Assembly: GCF_005222205.1 (NCBI RefSeq)
Contig: NZ_CP032346.1
Coordinates: forward strand, 558,001-622,000
Direction: 5' to 3'
DNA from: Azospirillum brasilense
Lineage (GTDB): Bacteria; Pseudomonadota; Alphaproteobacteria; Azospirillales; Azospirillaceae
Length of the DNA: 64,000 bases
The notes below the pieces were generated by a model. It was not told the DNA's origin and did no database searches. It was given only the letters and a program-made list of their open reading frames with translations. Position 1 is the first letter of the stretch. The number at the start of each line of letters is the position of its first letter. This document shows positions 14,823 through 27,840 of this stretch, piece after piece. The translations under genes were made by a program, and so were the position numbers.

Positions 14823-17800
14823 ATGTTCAACTTCCTCGTCAACACCAGCCTGCGCAACCGCCTCTTTGTCCTGGCCGCCGCGGCGATCCTCGTCGTCTAC
14901 GGCTCGTTCGTTCTCAAAGACCTGCCGATCGACGTCTTCCCCGACCTGAACAAGCCGACCGTCACCCTGATGACCGAGGCCGAGGGGCTGGCGCCGGAGG
15001 AGGTCGAGCAGCTGGTCTCCTTCCCGCTGGAGACCTCGATGAACGGCATGCCGGGCATCACCCGCGTGCGCTCGGTGTCCGGCGTCGGACTCAGCATCGT
15101 CTTCGTCGAGTTCGATTGGGGCACGGACATCTACCGCAACCGCCAGCAGGTTGCGGAGCGGCTTGCCATCGTCCAGGGGCAGCTTCCGCCCAACGTCCGG
15201 CCGCAGATGGGGCCGATCTCCTCCATCATGGGCGAGATCATGTTGATCGCCATGAGCGGCGACGGCGTCGGCCCGATGGAGGTCCGTGAACTCGCCGACT
15301 GGGTGGTGCGGCCGCGGCTGCTCGCCATTCCCGGCGTCAGCCAGGTCATCCCCATCGGCGGGGAAATCCGGCAGTACCGCGTCGCCCCCGACCCGGCGCG
15401 CCTGCACGACCTGGAGATCACCACGGACGAGCTGGTGAAGGCGCTCCAGCAGTTCTCGGCCAACACCGGTGGCGGCTTCATCGACCAGCATTCCCAGGAG
15501 TACCTGATCCGCAACATCGGCCGGACGACCCGGCTGGAGGACCTGCGCAACCTCGTCGTCGCCTACAAGACGGGGCAGCCCATCTTGCTCCACCAGATCG
15601 CCGCCGTGGACTTCGCCGCCCGCGTTAAGCGCGGCGACGCGGGGGTCAACGGCAAGCCCGCCGTGATCCTGTCGGTGCAGAAGCAGCCCGGCGCCGACAC
15701 CACGACATTGACCGACGAGGTGGAAGCCGCCCTGGGCGACTTGGCGAAGTTCCTGCCGAAGGGCGTCCACGCCGACGAGATCCTGTTCAAGCAGGCCAAC
15801 TTCATCCAGACCTCCATCGGCAACGTGGAGAAGGTCCTGCTGGAAGCGGTGGCCGTCGTCGCGGTGATCCTCTTCCTGTTCCTGCTGAACGTGCGCACCA
15901 CGTTCATCTCGCTGACCGCCATCCCGATCTCGATCCTGATCACCGTGCTGGTGTTCAAGGCGTTCGGCATGTCGATCAACACCATGACGCTGGGCGGCCT
16001 CGCCATCGCCATCGGCGAGTTGGTGGACGACGCCGTGGTGGACGTGGAGAACATCTACCGGCGCCTCGGCGAGAACCGGCGGGCTAGCAACCCGAAGCCG
16101 GTCCTGGAGGTGGTGGCCTCGGCCTCGCAGGAGGTGCGCTCGGGCATCGTCTACGCCACGGTCATCATCATTCTGGTCTTCGTGCCGCTGTTCGCCCTGT
16201 CGGGCATCGAGGGGCGGCTGTTCGCGCCGCTGGGCGTGGCCTACATCGTCTCGATCCTCGCCAGCCTCATTACGGCGATCACCGTCACGCCGGTGCTGTC
16301 CTACTACCTGCTTCCCAGGCTGAAGCGGCTGGAGGAGCACGACAGCTGGCTGGTCCGCAAGCTGAAGGCCGGGAACGCCCGGCTCCTGGGCTGGGCCTTC
16401 GCCAACCCGGGGACGCTGTTCGCCACCGTGGCGGCCGCTGTCCTGATCGCCGCGGCGACCGTGCCGAGCCTGCCGCGCGCCTTCCTGCCGCCGTTCAACG
16501 AGGGCACGCTGACCATCTCCATGGTGCTGAACCCCGGCATCTCGCTGGCCGAGTCCAACCGGGTCGGGCTGGCGGCGGAGAGGCTGATCATGCAGGTGCC
16601 CGAGGTGGCCTCCGTCGGGCGCCGCACCGGCCGCGCCGAACTCGACGAGCACGCCGAGGGCGTCCATTCCAGCGAGATCGACGTCGACCTGAAGCCGTCC
16701 GAACGCAGCCGGGCCGAGGTGCTGGCCGATGTCCGCACCCGGCTGGCCGCCCTGCCGGTGTCGGTGAACATCGGCCAGCCGATCTCGCACCGCCTCGACC
16801 ACATGCTCTCCGGGGTGCGGGCGCAGATCGCGCTGAAGGTCTTCGGCGAGGATCTGGACACCTTGCGCAGCCTCGCCGGGCAGCTTCAGCAGAAACTCGC
16901 CGGGGTTCCGGGGCTGGTGGACCTCCAGATCGAGAAGCAGGTCCGCATCCCGCAGGTCCAGGTGGTCGTGGACTACGAGCGGGCGGCGCTCTACGGCGTG
17001 ACCCCGGCCATGGCGACGGAGGCGCTGGAGAGCCTGTCCAACGGCCGCGTGGTGTCGGAGATCGTCGACGGCACGCGGCGCTTCGACGTGGTGCTGCGCC
17101 TGTCGGACGAGGACCGCACCACCAGCGGCCTGGCGAACCTGCTGGTCGAGACCCCGGCGGGGCGGGTGCCGCTCAGCCTGTTCGCCTCGGTCGAGGAGAC
17201 GGACGGCCCCAACCAGATCCTCCGGGAGAACGGCAAGCGCCGCATCGTCATCCTCGGCAACTCCGACGGCCAGACGGACATGGCCCGGATCGTCGCGGGC
17301 ATCCGCGACGTGGTCGCCCGGTCGCAGCTGCCGCCGGGCTACTTCACCAGCTTGGAAGGCACCTTCCAGGCGCAGGAGGAGGCGTCCAAGACCATCGCCG
17401 CGCTGTCGATGGTGTCGCTGGCGATGATTTTCTTGGTGCTGTACAGCCGCTACCGCTCGGCCGTGCTGTCGCTCATCATCATGGGCAACGTGCCGCTGGC
17501 CCTGATCGGCAGCGTGGCGGCGCTGTGGATCGCCGGGCAGCCGCTGTCGGTCGCCTCGATGATCGGCTTCATCACGTTGACCGGCATCAGCACGCGCAAC
17601 GGCATCCTGAAGATCAGCCACTGCATCAATCTGGTCCTGCACGAGGGCGAGACCTTCGGCAAGGCCATGGTGATCCGGGGCAGCCAGGAGCGCCTGACAC
17701 CCGTGCTGATGACCGCGCTGTCGGCGGGGGTGGCGCTGGTGCCGCTGATGATCGGCGCCGACGCGCCGGGCAAGGAGATCCTGCACCCGGTCGCCGTCAC

Positions 17801-17939
17801 CATCTTCGGCGGGCTGGTCAGCGCGACCCTGCTCGACACGGTCCTGACCCCGGTCCTCTTCCTCAAGCTCGGCGAGAAGCCGCTGAATCGTCTGGTCGCC
17901 GCCCAGGCCGGTTCGCTGCGTCCGGCCGAGGCCTACTGA
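14823..17939 (+). CDS. Heavy-metal RND efflux pump (CusA/CzcA family)
   Basis: A 1038-residue inner-membrane transporter with 12 helices and two large periplasmic loops. The first helix has [20 protein letters not shown], followed by the family [17 protein letters not shown]. Helix 4 carries [20 protein letters not shown]; the D..D..E pattern is the proton-relay signature of heavy-metal RND pumps (in antibiotic pumps it is GxxVDDAIVVVENVER). It moves metal ions from periplasm or cytoplasm into the TolC duct, driven by protons. GGAG precedes the ATG. Cu/Ag versus Zn/Co/Ni cannot be settled; the surroundings favour copper. Confidence 0.9.
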   Translation: MFNFLVNTSLRNRLFVLAAAAILVVYGSFVLKDLPIDVFPDLNKPTVTLMTEAEGLAPEEVEQLVSFPLETSMNGMPGITRVRSVSGVGLSIVFVEFDWGTDIYRNRQQVAERLAIVQGQLPPNVRPQMGPISSIMGEIMLIAMSGDGVGPMEVRELADWVVRPRLLAIPGVSQVIPIGGEIRQYRVAPDPARLHDLEITTDELVKALQQFSANTGGGFIDQHSQEYLIRNIGRTTRLEDLRNLVVAYKTGQPILLHQIAAVDFAARVKRGDAGVNGKPAVILSVQKQPGADTTTLTDEVEAALGDLAKFLPKGVHADEILFKQANFIQTSIGNVEKVLLEAVAVVAVILFLFLLNVRTTFISLTAIPISILITVLVFKAFGMSINTMTLGGLAIAIGELVDDAVVDVENIYRRLGENRRASNPKPVLEVVASASQEVRSGIVYATVIIILVFVPLFALSGIEGRLFAPLGVAYIVSILASLITAITVTPVLSYYLLPRLKRLEEHDSWLVRKLKAGNARLLGWAFANPGTLFATVAAAVLIAAATVPSLPRAFLPPFNEGTLTISMVLNPGISLAESNRVGLAAERLIMQVPEVASVGRRTGRAELDEHAEGVHSSEIDVDLKPSERSRAEVLADVRTRLAALPVSVNIGQPISHRLDHMLSGVRAQIALKVFGEDLDTLRSLAGQLQQKLAGVPGLVDLQIEKQVRIPQVQVVVDYERAALYGVTPAMATEALESLSNGRVVSEIVDGTRRFDVVLRLSDEDRTTSGLANLLVETPAGRVPLSLFASVEETDGPNQILRENGKRRIVILGNSDGQTDMARIVAGIRDVVARSQLPPGYFTSLEGTFQAQEEASKTIAALSMVSLAMIFLVLYSRYRSAVLSLIIMGNVPLALIGSVAALWIAGQPLSVASMIGFITLTGISTRNGILKISHCINLVLHEGETFGKAMVIRGSQERLTPVLMTALSAGVALVPLMIGADAPGKEILHPVAVTIFGGLVSATLLDTVLTPVLFLKLGEKPLNRLVAAQAGSLRPAEAY

Positions 17940-17976
17940 TCCCCCTCACCCGGTTCATCCAGAAGGAAACCACACC

Positions 17977-18369
17977 GTGAAGTTCTCGACCCTCCTCCTC
18001 GCCGCCGCCCTCTTCACCGCCCCGGGCACGGCCTTCGCCGACGGCCCGAAGATTGGCCCCAACGGCGGCCAGCGCGCCGACGCGGGCCCCTACCATGTCG
18101 AAGTCGTGCTCAAGGGCAACGACGTCGTCCTGTACGTGACCGACGGCGCCGACAAGCCGGTCGATGTGACCGGCGCCAAGGCCGAGGCGACCGTCCTGGC
18201 GAACAAGCAGACCCAGAAGGTCGCGCTCGAACCCGCGGGTGGCAACGCCCTCAAGGGGCAGGCGAACCTCGGCGGCGCGCACGACAGCGTCAAGGTGGTC
18301 ACCGCGCTGACCATGCCCGGCCAGAAGCCGGTGCAGGCCCGCTTCGAAATGGGCCACGCGGGTCACTGA
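17977..18369 (+). CDS. Exported protein of the metal-efflux operon
   Basis: A 130-residue precursor with a GTG start at 17977 (AGAAGGAAA upstream) and a signal peptide (MKFSTLLLAAALFTAPGTA). The mature part is a small beta protein (GPNGGQRADAGPYHVEVVLK, then VVLYVTDGADKPVDVTGAKA) ending MGHAGH. The pattern of a short immunoglobulin-like domain starting GPNGG and ending in His recurs at the ends of RND metal-efflux operons. A metal-carrying role is inferred. It lies 37 bases after the pump gene and before four hairpins. Confidence 0.65.
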   Translation: MKFSTLLLAAALFTAPGTAFADGPKIGPNGGQRADAGPYHVEVVLKGNDVVLYVTDGADKPVDVTGAKAEATVLANKQTQKVALEPAGGNALKGQANLGGAHDSVKVVTALTMPGQKPVQARFEMGHAGH

Positions 18370-18370
18370 T

Positions 18371-18527
18371 ACGGTTGGAAAATGATCGCTTTCATCACTC
18401 TCCAACCGTGAAACCCGGCAGATCAATGCTTTAGCATTGATCGAGAGGGTCATGCCGACGGCGCCTTCAGGTGCCATCGGCATGAGATCGGCATGGGCGG
18501 CATGAGGCTCCCCGTCCCATGCCGCCC
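18371..18527. repeat. Four consecutive hairpins between metal-resistance genes
   Basis: The 178-base gap holds four unrelated inverted repeats in a row: ACGGTTGGA/TCCAACCGT (18371-18409); GATCAATGCT-TT-AGCATTGATC (18421-18442, perfect); CATGCCGACGGCGCC/GGTGCCATCGGCATG (18451-18484, 13 of 15 pairs); and GGGCGGCATG/CATGCCGCCC (18495-18527). None has a T tract. The first may end the RND transcript; together they could protect the mRNA end or attenuate read-through into the next gene. Confidence 0.75.
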
Positions 18528-18547
18528 CGCAAGCAAGGAGATGCGCA

Positions 18548-19414
18548 ATGAGCGCCAAGAAGAAACTCGCCACGATGGCTGCCGTCCTGCTGGTCGGTGC
18601 CGTGGTCGCCGGACCGGTCCGGGCGGCCGAGACCCTCAAGCTGAACGAGGTCTCGCACCTCCACGGGATTGCCGTGGACCCCACAGACCCGTCGCGCCTC
18701 TATCTCGCCTCGCATCACGGCGTGTGGCTGACCAACCCCGACGGCACGGCCACGCGGGTATCCGACAACCGTTGGGACTACATGGGGTTCACACCGAATC
18801 CGGCGCAGCCCGACGCCTTCTTCGCCAGCGGCCATCCGGAGAAGGGCGGGAACCTCGGCGTCCTCGTCTCGACCGACGGAGCGAAGACCTGGAAGCAGGT
18901 CTCGGCGGGTGTGAACGGACCCGTGGACTTCCACGCGATGGACGTCAGCCCGGCCGACCCGACGGTGCTGTACGGGCACTATGGCAGCGTCCAGATCAGC
19001 CGCGACGCCGGGAAGACCTGGGAGGTGACCGGCAAGCCGCCCGTCGACATGTTCGACTTGGCGGTGTCCTCGAAGGAGCCGAACACCGTGTACGGCGCCA
19101 CGCGCGCCGGACTGATGGTGAGCCGCGACGCGGGCAAGACTTGGCAGGCCGCCTACATCGTGCAGCGCCCGGCGACCATGGTCGCGACCACGAAGGACGG
19201 CGCCGCCTACGCCTACCAAGTCGGCACCGGCCTGCTCAAGACGACCGAGCCGAGCCTCGCGTGGCAACCGGTCAGCAACGGCTTCGGTGACGCCGTCCTG
19301 CTGCACCTTGCGGTCGACCCGACCAACCCCGAGCGGCTCTACGCCGTGACTGACAAGAGCGCCATCCTGGCCAGCCAGGACAGCGGCAAGACCTGGAAAC
19401 CGTTCCGGTCGTGA
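18548..19414 (+). CDS. Asp-box (BNR) beta-propeller exported protein
   Basis: A 288-residue precursor with signal peptide (MAAVLLVGAVVAGPVRA). At least four Asp-box motifs S/T-x-D-x-G-x-T-W are spaced along the chain (STDGAKTW, SRDAGKTW twice, SQDSGKTW), each on a propeller blade. A conserved N-terminal EVSHLHGIAVDPTDPSRLYL is typical of the F510_1955-type proteins found next to copper exporters. The Asp-box fold also occurs in sialidases and photosystem assembly factors, but no glycosidase residues are evident. CAAGGAG precedes the ATG. Exact role unknown. Confidence 0.7.
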   Translation: MSAKKKLATMAAVLLVGAVVAGPVRAAETLKLNEVSHLHGIAVDPTDPSRLYLASHHGVWLTNPDGTATRVSDNRWDYMGFTPNPAQPDAFFASGHPEKGGNLGVLVSTDGAKTWKQVSAGVNGPVDFHAMDVSPADPTVLYGHYGSVQISRDAGKTWEVTGKPPVDMFDLAVSSKEPNTVYGATRAGLMVSRDAGKTWQAAYIVQRPATMVATTKDGAAYAYQVGTGLLKTTEPSLAWQPVSNGFGDAVLLHLAVDPTNPERLYAVTDKSAILASQDSGKTWKPFRS

Positions 19415-19433
19415 TGTGCCGGGGGATGTGGTG

Positions 19434-19892
19434 ATGAAGGCGGTGAAGATTGGCGTTGGCTTGGCCATGGGCGCCGCGATCACGGTGGCTGGCGTCGTCC
19501 TGCTCCCTGGTCCCAAGGCAGGTGCCGATCCAACCGATGCCGCGCAGGTTGCCCAGGGCAAGGCGGTCTACACCGAGCAATGCGCGTCGTGCCACGGCGC
19601 GCGGCTCGAGGGCCAGCCGGAGTGGCAAAGCCGCAAGCCGGACGGCCGTCTGCCCGCGCCGCCGCACGACGCCTCCGGGCACACGTGGCACCACCCCGAC
19701 GCCGACCTCTTCAAAATCACCAAGCAAGGCGTCGCCGAGTTCGCCCCGCCCGGCTACGAGAGCGACATGCCCGCCTTCGGCGGCGTGCTGAGCGATGCCG
19801 AGATCTGGGCGGTCCTGGCCTTCATCAAGAGCTCCTGGCCCGAGGAGATCCGTCGTCGCCACGCCACCCTGAGCGAACGCGCGAACAAGTGA
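19434..19892 (+). CDS. c-type cytochrome, membrane-anchored
   Basis: A 152-residue protein. An N-terminal hydrophobic segment (IGVGLAMGAAITVAGVVLL) acts as signal or anchor; a single haem site CASCH (in YTEQCASCHGARLEG) and a distal Met in SDMPAFGG make it a class I mono-haem cytochrome c. The end (LAFIKSSWPEEI) is the usual C-terminal helix. ATG 19434 follows GGGGGATG; a GTG at 19416 would add six residues. Such cytochromes often sit with CopA and Asp-box proteins in copper islands and may pass electrons in periplasmic metal oxidation. Confidence 0.85.
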   Translation: MKAVKIGVGLAMGAAITVAGVVLLPGPKAGADPTDAAQVAQGKAVYTEQCASCHGARLEGQPEWQSRKPDGRLPAPPHDASGHTWHHPDADLFKITKQGVAEFAPPGYESDMPAFGGVLSDAEIWAVLAFIKSSWPEEIRRRHATLSERANK

Positions 19893-19923
19893 GGAGCGGG
19901 CGCGAGCGGTCCGCACAACGCGC

Positions 19924-19954
19924 TTGACCTTCCAGTCATTGGAAGGCGGAGCCT
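19924..19954 (+). promoter_or_regulatory. CueR-type promoter of copA
   Basis: TTGACC (-35, 19924-19929) overlaps CCTTCCA-GTCAT-TGGAAGG (19928-19946), a MerR-family operator of the CueR class in a stretched spacer. The -10 is near GAGCCT (19949-19954). It stands ~90 bases before copA, the classic CueR target. The first palindrome half and the -35 are identical to the site at 9392. Confidence 0.8.
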
Positions 19955-20043
19955 TGGTTTGATGGATGCCATCGCACGCCGGTGCCGGGAAGCGCGAACG
20001 AACGCGGAGGCACCGATGCCCGCATGCGAAGGGAGAAGCGACC

Positions 20044-22446
20044 ATGAACGACCAGCACCGCAGCCACGCACACCGTCCTGACCACCACGGTCACGGTGGG
20101 CACGACCACCACGCCGGTCCCGACGACCGGCCCAAGGTGAAGGACCCCGTGTGCGGCATGATGGTCGATCCCGAGCGGACCGGGCACCACGCCGGGCACG
20201 GCGGCCAGACCTTCCACTTCTGCTCGGCGCGCTGCCGGGAAAAGTTCGTCGCCGACCCGAAGCGGTACCTGAAGCCGGAGGCAACGCCCGCCGCTCCCGA
20301 GAAGGCCGCCCAGGCGTCGCCGCAGAAGGGCGTGATCTACACCTGCCCGATGCACCCGGAGATCCGCCAGGAGGGGCCGGGCAACTGCCCGATCTGCGGC
20401 ATGGCCCTGGAGCCGGTCGGAGCCACCCTCGAGGAAGGGCCCAACCCGGAACTCGTCGACATGACGCGGCGGTTCTGGATCGGCTTGGTCCTGAGCGTGC
20501 CACTGCTGGTGCTGGAGATGGGCGGCCACATCCCGGGGCTTGGGCTCCACGACGTGGTGCCGCCCCGCATCTCCGTCTGGGTGCAGTTCCTGTTGGCGAC
20601 GCCGGTGGTGCTGTGGGCGGGTTGGCCTCTGCTGGAGCGCGGCTGGCGGTCGTTCGTGAACCGCAGCCTGAACATGTTCAGCCTGATCGCGCTGGGCGTC
20701 GGGGTGGCCTACGTGTTCAGCCTGGTCGCGACGTTCCTGCCGGGCGTCTTCCCACCGAGCTTCCGCGGCATGGACGGCGTGGTCGCCGTCTATTACGAGG
20801 CGGCCGCCGTCATCACGGTGCTGGTGCTGCTCGGGCAGGTGCTCGAGCTCCGCGCCCGCGAGCAGACCGGCGGCGCCATCCGCGCGCTGCTCAACCTCGC
20901 GCCCAGGACGGCGCGGCGCATCCGTACCGACGGCGAGGACGAGGAGGTGCCGCTCGATGTGCTTCAGGTTGGCGACCGGCTGCGCGTCCGTCCCGGCGAG
21001 GGCGTGCCGGTCGACGGCGAGGTCCTGGAGGGCCGCAGCGCCGTCGACGAGTCCATGGTCACCGGCGAGAGCATGCCGGTCGGGAAGGAGCCGGGCGCCA
21101 AGGTCATCGGCGGTACCGTGAACCAGACGGGCGCCTTGTTGATGCGGGCCGACAAGGTTGGGTCCGACACCATGCTGTCGCGCATCGTCACCATGGTGGC
21201 CGAGGCCCAGCGCAGCCGGGCGCCCATCCAGCGCATGGCCGACGTGGTGTCCGGCTACTTCGTCCCGGCAGTCATCCTCGTGGCCGCCCTGGCCTTCGTC
21301 GCCTGGATGGTTTGGGGGCCGCAGCCCGCCTTCGCCTACGCGCTGATCGCGGCGGTCTCGGTGCTCATCATCGCCTGCCCTTGCGCGCTGGGGCTGGCGA
21401 CGCCGATGTCGATCATGGTCGGTGTCGGCAAGGGGGCGACCGCGGGCGTCCTGATCAAGGACGCGGCGTCCCTGGAGCGGTTCGAGAAGGTCGACACGCT
21501 CGTCGTGGACAAGACCGGCACCCTGACGGAGGGCAAGCCGAAAGTGACCGCCGTGGTTCCGGGGCCGGGGATCGACGAGGCGGACCTTCTGACGCTGGCG
21601 GCGAGCCTGGAGCGGTCGAGCGAGCACCCGCTGGCGGCCGCCATCGTCGCCTCCGCCAAGGAACGGGGCCTGCCGCTGCGGGACGTCGCCGACTTCGGCT
21701 CCGTCACCGGCAAGGGCGTCGTCGGGACGGTCGGCGGGCGCACAGTGTCCCTCGGCAACGCCGCGATGATGCGGGACCAGGGTGTCGCGCTGGGCGACCT
21801 GGAAACGCGCGCCGACGACCTCCGGCGCGAGGGCGGCACCGCTCTCTTCGCCGCCATCGACGGCCAGCCCGGCGGCGTGATTGCGGTCGCCGACCCGATC
21901 AAGGCGACCACGCCGCACGCGCTGGAGACGCTCCGCAACGATGGTGTGCGGATCGTCATGCTGACCGGCGACAACCGGACCACGGCCGAGGCGGTGGCGC
22001 GCCGGCTGGGCATCGACGCGGTCGAGGCCGAGGTGCTGCCGGAGGACAAGAACCAGGTGGTGAAGCGGCTGAAGGCGCAGGGTCGGGTGGTGGCGATGGC
22101 CGGAGACGGCGTGAACGATGCCCCGGCGCTGGCCGAGGCCGACGTCGGCGTTGCGATGGGCACCGGCACCGAGGTCGCGATTCAGAGTGCCGGGGTAACG
22201 CTGGTGAAGGGGGATCTGGCGGGCATCGCACGGGCGCGGGCGCTCAGCCGGGCAACGATGCGCAACATCCGGCAGAACCTGTTTCTGGCGTTCGTCTACA
22301 ACGCACTCGGCGTGCCGGTCGCGGCGGGTGTCTTCTACCCGCTGTTCGGGTGGACGCTGTCGCCGATCATCGCCGCGGCCGCGATGGCCCTGAGTTCGGT
22401 GTCCGTGGTTGGGAACGCGCTGCGGCTGCGTCGGCTCAAGTTGTAG
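20044..22446 (+). CDS. copA: Copper-exporting P1B-type ATPase with a YHS domain
   Basis: An 800-residue pump that moves Cu+ out of the cytoplasm using ATP. The N-terminus is His-rich, then a YHS domain ([11 protein letters not shown], residue ~33) and a heavy-metal-binding module ([20 protein letters not shown], ~99) replace the usual HMA domains. The core has TGES (~340), the transmembrane CPC (IACPCALGL, ~445), the phosphorylation site DKTGTLT (~489), [10 protein letters not shown] and GDGVNDAP (~687). CPC plus helices ending NALRLRRL fit the Cu+ class. It is preceded by a CueR-type promoter. YHS-type N-termini are common in CopA2-like or environmental exporters. Confidence 0.92.
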   Translation: MNDQHRSHAHRPDHHGHGGHDHHAGPDDRPKVKDPVCGMMVDPERTGHHAGHGGQTFHFCSARCREKFVADPKRYLKPEATPAAPEKAAQASPQKGVIYTCPMHPEIRQEGPGNCPICGMALEPVGATLEEGPNPELVDMTRRFWIGLVLSVPLLVLEMGGHIPGLGLHDVVPPRISVWVQFLLATPVVLWAGWPLLERGWRSFVNRSLNMFSLIALGVGVAYVFSLVATFLPGVFPPSFRGMDGVVAVYYEAAAVITVLVLLGQVLELRAREQTGGAIRALLNLAPRTARRIRTDGEDEEVPLDVLQVGDRLRVRPGEGVPVDGEVLEGRSAVDESMVTGESMPVGKEPGAKVIGGTVNQTGALLMRADKVGSDTMLSRIVTMVAEAQRSRAPIQRMADVVSGYFVPAVILVAALAFVAWMVWGPQPAFAYALIAAVSVLIIACPCALGLATPMSIMVGVGKGATAGVLIKDAASLERFEKVDTLVVDKTGTLTEGKPKVTAVVPGPGIDEADLLTLAASLERSSEHPLAAAIVASAKERGLPLRDVADFGSVTGKGVVGTVGGRTVSLGNAAMMRDQGVALGDLETRADDLRREGGTALFAAIDGQPGGVIAVADPIKATTPHALETLRNDGVRIVMLTGDNRTTAEAVARRLGIDAVEAEVLPEDKNQVVKRLKAQGRVVAMAGDGVNDAPALAEADVGVAMGTGTEVAIQSAGVTLVKGDLAGIARARALSRATMRNIRQNLFLAFVYNALGVPVAAGVFYPLFGWTLSPIIAAAAMALSSVSVVGNALRLRRLKL

Positions 22447-22600
22447 AAGGATCGACGGAGAACACACCCGGTGCTTCGGGCGCGACAGAACGGTGTTCCC
22501 CCCCCGGCAGTGTGTCCCGGTCCTCGCACCCAAACCAGGCACCATGCGCAATGGGGCACCGTTCAAAGACTGGGTCTTGCCGGCTGGTCTGGAACGCGTC

Positions 22601-22735
22601 CGGCGCAAGTTCGCCGCCGCTGAGGTGGTCTTCGGCGACGCCAAGATGACCACCACCTTGCTCGACTGGCTCCCCCACCACTGCGAAATCCTCGAGACCG
22701 GCAACGAAAGCCGGCGGTTTAAAAACCGCGCCTGA
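22601..22735 (+). pseudogene. IS21-family IstB transposition helper, C-terminal fragment
   Basis: The frame reads [20 protein letters not shown] and [16 protein letters not shown] before the stop. This is the conserved C-terminus of IstB, the AAA+ helper of IS21-like elements (family form: [18 protein letters not shown] then ETGNESWRFKNR). No Walker motifs or transposase gene remain upstream, so only ~45 codons survive. It marks an old insertion or recombination next to copA. Confidence 0.75.
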
Positions 22736-23024
22736 CCTCACCCGATGTCAGCCAAGTGGATCCACAACGCCTCCCCACCAGGAACTTCCTCGAAGTCAAG
22801 TCCTCACCAGAAAAGAAGCACACCGTCAGCGTCGATCAGGAGGGGGATGCGCCCCCCTCCATCACGATCATGCGGACCTGAAACCGTGCCATTCCTTACA
22901 CGCCTTCTCGGTAGCGATGTCGCCAGCAGGATGAAGCCTAAGCTGACAAACGCATGCAACCTCGAAAGCGAGCAATACTGGTCACTTCAAGATCGAAACT
23001 TTACACATCAATCCGCGGTGCGTC
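22736..23024. other. Decayed intergenic region with a hairpin
   Basis: No intact gene. GGAGGGGG-ATGCG-CCCCCCTCC (22838-22860) is a strong hairpin that could end the ssb transcript. On the minus strand, traces such as RIPLLIDADGVLLFW, then a stop, then GLDFEEVPGGEALWIHLADI suggest a broken small gene that I cannot identify. Confidence 0.45.
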
Positions 23025-23522
23025 CTAGAACGGAATTTCGTCGTCCAGGTCGTCGTGCTTGGGCGGAGCACCGCCGCCGCTGCGACCACCGCCGCCGCCA
23101 CCGTAGCCACCACCGCCGCTGCCGCCGCCGTAGCCACCGCCACCACCGCCGCCACGCGACTCGTAGCCGCCACCACCGCCACCGCCGTAACCACCGCCGC
23201 CGCCGCCTTCGCCCTCACGGCCGCCGGTGAAGTCGATCTCGTTGACACGCACCGAAAGGCCGGCGCCGCGGGTGCCGTCGCGCTTTTCGAACTCGCGAAG
23301 CGTAACCTCGCCGGAGATCACCACGGCCTTGCCCTTGGTCAGGTGCGGCGCCAGAGCCTCCGCACGGCGGCCCCAGACGGAGCAGTCCACCCACTGGGTG
23401 GTCTTGCGGTCGCCGAATCCGACGTCGTTGGCGACGCGGAAGCCCAGAACCTTTTCGCCGCTCTGCGTGGAGCGAAGCTCGCCATCCGCGCCGAGGCGCC
23501 CCGTAAACGTCCATACATTCAT
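23025..23522 (-). CDS. ssb: Single-stranded DNA-binding protein
   Basis: A 165-residue SSB. Residues 1-100 are an OB-fold (MNVWTFTGRLGADGELRSTQ, then TTQWVDCSVWGRRAEALAPH and GKAVVISGEVTLREFEKRDG). Residues ~100-150 are a glycine/tyrosine linker of GGGG-Y repeats, and the end DDLDDEIPF is the acidic tip that recruits repair partners. It is divergent from uvrA, as in E. coli. The N-terminus is shorter and different from the usual housekeeping form (MAGSVNKVILIGNLG), so a second SSB may be encoded elsewhere. Start ATG at 23522. Confidence 0.85.
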   Translation of the reverse strand: MNVWTFTGRLGADGELRSTQSGEKVLGFRVANDVGFGDRKTTQWVDCSVWGRRAEALAPHLTKGKAVVISGEVTLREFEKRDGTRGAGLSVRVNEIDFTGGREGEGGGGGGYGGGGGGGYESRGGGGGGGYGGGSGGGGYGGGGGGRSGGGAPPKHDDLDDEIPF

Positions 23523-24001
23523 CGCACGTGTCTCCTAGCGCGGGTTCCCGGTATCCCATCCGACCCGTTCGGGCGCCCGGCGGAAGGGCGTCCGGATACC
23601 GGGGGTGTCTGTTCGCAGGGCCGGTTTGATCCGTGGTCCGGTCCATGCCCGCCCCGCCTTGCTTCACAAAGCACGGGGGATGGGCACGGGTCAACCGCCG
23701 CCGCCGGAGCGTCTTGCCCCTTCCGTCCGGATCAACCCGCCCGGCCCGCACGAAAGAGAACACTCCATGAACAAACATAGCAGAGAGAGTCCGTGCCGCC
23801 AACCGATTCCTTGGTGGCTCCCCAACATCGTCTCCCCGGCGCCTCTCCGCTCCCTCCCCGGCGTTCCCGCATCCCGCCCCTGCGTCCCACGCGGCCGGAA
23901 AGGGACGCGCGCCGGTGGCAATACGCCTGCGCGTGGCACATATCTGTCCGGGCTTTCGGAGCTTTTTTTGGCGCCTTCCCTTCCCCTCCGGTTTCGGCTA
24001 A
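23523..24001. other. ssb-uvrA divergent intergenic region
   Basis: 479 bases without a supported gene. It carries two perfect LexA boxes, the second reaching into uvrA. An open frame from ATG 23767 (MNKHSRESPCRQPIPWW) copies the uvrA start context (CACTCCATGAACAA), but it then runs into the shadow of uvrA and is probably not translated as a gene. Confidence 0.5.
23758..23772. promoter_or_regulatory. LexA (SOS) box, distal
   Basis: GAAC-ACTCCAT-GAAC is a perfect match to the alphaproteobacterial LexA site GTTC-N7-GTTC read on the other strand. It lies between ssb and uvrA, about 235 bases upstream of both the uvrA start and the ssb start. Confidence 0.75.
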
Positions 24002-24010
24002 GAACACTCC

Positions 24011-24016
<6 letters not shown>
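24002..24016. promoter_or_regulatory. LexA (SOS) box overlapping the uvrA start codon
   Basis: A second GAAC-ACTCCAT-GAAC, with the same N7 as the distal copy, covers the uvrA ATG (24011-24013). Bound LexA here would act as a roadblock to transcription of uvrA. Confidence 0.75.
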
Positions 24017-26863
<2,847 letters not shown>

Positions 26864-26867
26864 AGAA

Positions 26868-26893
26868 GGGCCGGGGTCATCCCCGGCCCTTTT
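26868..26893 (+). terminator. Rho-independent terminator of uvrA
   Basis: GGGCCGGGG-TCAT-CCCCGGCCC is a perfect 9-bp stem followed by TTTTCTTTT, four bases after the uvrA stop. Confidence 0.92.
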
Positions 26894-26978
26894 CTTTTGA
26901 CCGATTTTTGTCCCGGAAACAAAGCCGCCGCGGGGGCGTTTCCTCTTCATCGTTCGCCAAACAGGATGGAGACGGAGC

Positions 26979-27179
26979 ATGTCCAGGACCATGATGTCCG
27001 GTGTGGCGCTGGCCTTCGGCGCGGCCCTGCTGGTCAGCGCCTGCGGGACCGACGAGTCCACCAGCACCACGACCACCACCACGACCACCTCGCCCGGCTA
27101 CGGCAATTCCAGCCTGACCACCCCGCCGACCGGCGGCTCGACCACCACCGAGCGCACGACGACGACCAAGAGCGAATAA
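26979..27179 (+). CDS. Small Thr-rich lipoprotein
   Basis: A 66-residue precursor with signal (MSRTMMSGVALAFGAALLVS) and lipobox LVSAC, then a low-complexity mature part of Thr/Ser runs (TSTTTTTTTTSPGYGN, ERTTTTKSE). It is likely a lipid-anchored, disordered envelope protein. The mature part is too simple to assign. GGAGACGGAG precedes the ATG and a strong bidirectional terminator follows. Confidence 0.65.
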   Translation: MSRTMMSGVALAFGAALLVSACGTDESTSTTTTTTTTSPGYGNSSLTTPPTGGSTTTERTTTTKSE

Positions 27180-27205
27180 GGACTCTTCGTTTCGCTCCCA
27201 AATGA

Positions 27206-27239
27206 AACGGCCGGTTCCGCACAGGCGGGACCGGCCGTT
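27206..27239. terminator. Rho-independent terminator
   Basis: AACGGCCGGTTCCGC / GCGGGACCGGCCGTT is a 14-of-15-pair stem with a 4-base loop, 26 bases after the small lipoprotein stop and followed by a T-containing run. Confidence 0.8.
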
Positions 27240-27363
27240 GTCTTGCCGATCTTTTCCTCGTTCGTCCTACCAACGTACAAGTTTCAAGGCCTCCCCGCTC
27301 GGCTAGGATTCCGCCGCGCGCCCAACGACGCGCGCGGATCAGCCGAACAACGGAGGGAACCCC

Positions 27364-27840
27364 ATGCGCACACTGTTCGCGGTCGCGGCCACGCTGGCCG
27401 CTCTGGCAAGCCCGGCCCTGGCCGTCGAGGTCACGGAATCGACGACCCTGCCCTACCCGGTGGAAAAGGTCTGGCAACAGATCGGCCCCTTCTGCAACCT
27501 CGGCACCTGGCACCCGGCGGTGGAAAGCTGCACCCTGCGCCGGAAGGACGGCGCGCAGGAGCGCGTGCTGGCCCTCAAGGGCGGCGGCGCGATCGAGGAG
27601 CGGCTGCTCTCCTCCTCCGCCAGCAGCCACCGCATCCGTTATTCGATCCTGACCAGCCCGCTGCCCGTCAAGGACTACGCGGCCTCCCTGTCGGCCGAAC
27701 CGGCGGGCAAAGGCACGCGCGTCGTGTGGAAGGCGCGCTACACCTCCAACGGCGCCAGCGACGAGGAATCGCGCAAGGTGATCTCCGGCATCTTCACCTC
27801 GGGCTTCGATGGGCTGAAGCAGAAGCTCGCCGCCCAGTAA
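27364..27840 (+). CDS. Exported SRPBCC-family protein
   Basis: A 158-residue precursor with a signal peptide ([20 protein letters not shown]) and a single START/Bet v1-like (SRPBCC) domain. Visible marks are [20 protein letters not shown] at the N-terminus, then [11 protein letters not shown], and a C-terminal helix [17 protein letters not shown]. This fold forms a hydrophobic ligand pocket; polyketide cyclase-like members bind lipids or aromatics. GGAGGGAAC precedes the ATG. Stand-alone; ligand unknown. Confidence 0.75.
   Translation: MRTLFAVAATLAALASPALAVEVTESTTLPYPVEKVWQQIGPFCNLGTWHPAVESCTLRRKDGAQERVLALKGGGAIEERLLSSSASSHRIRYSILTSPLPVKDYAASLSAEPAGKGTRVVWKARYTSNGASDEESRKVISGIFTSGFDGLKQKLAAQ

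Noticed and set aside
14793..17786. A 997-residue open frame on the minus strand opposite the RND pump
   Set aside because: Its composition (His/Asp/Gln/Arg-rich, few hydrophobics) is the antisense shadow of a GC-rich gene; the plus strand has the complete pump with motifs.
19936..22704. A 922-residue minus-strand frame opposite copA
   Set aside because: Shadow of copA; no motif and atypical amino acids.
22736..23024. A minus-strand gene with RIPLLIDADGVLLFW
   Set aside because: An in-frame stop directly after that stretch, and no start or ribosome site; recorded only as a trace of a decayed gene.
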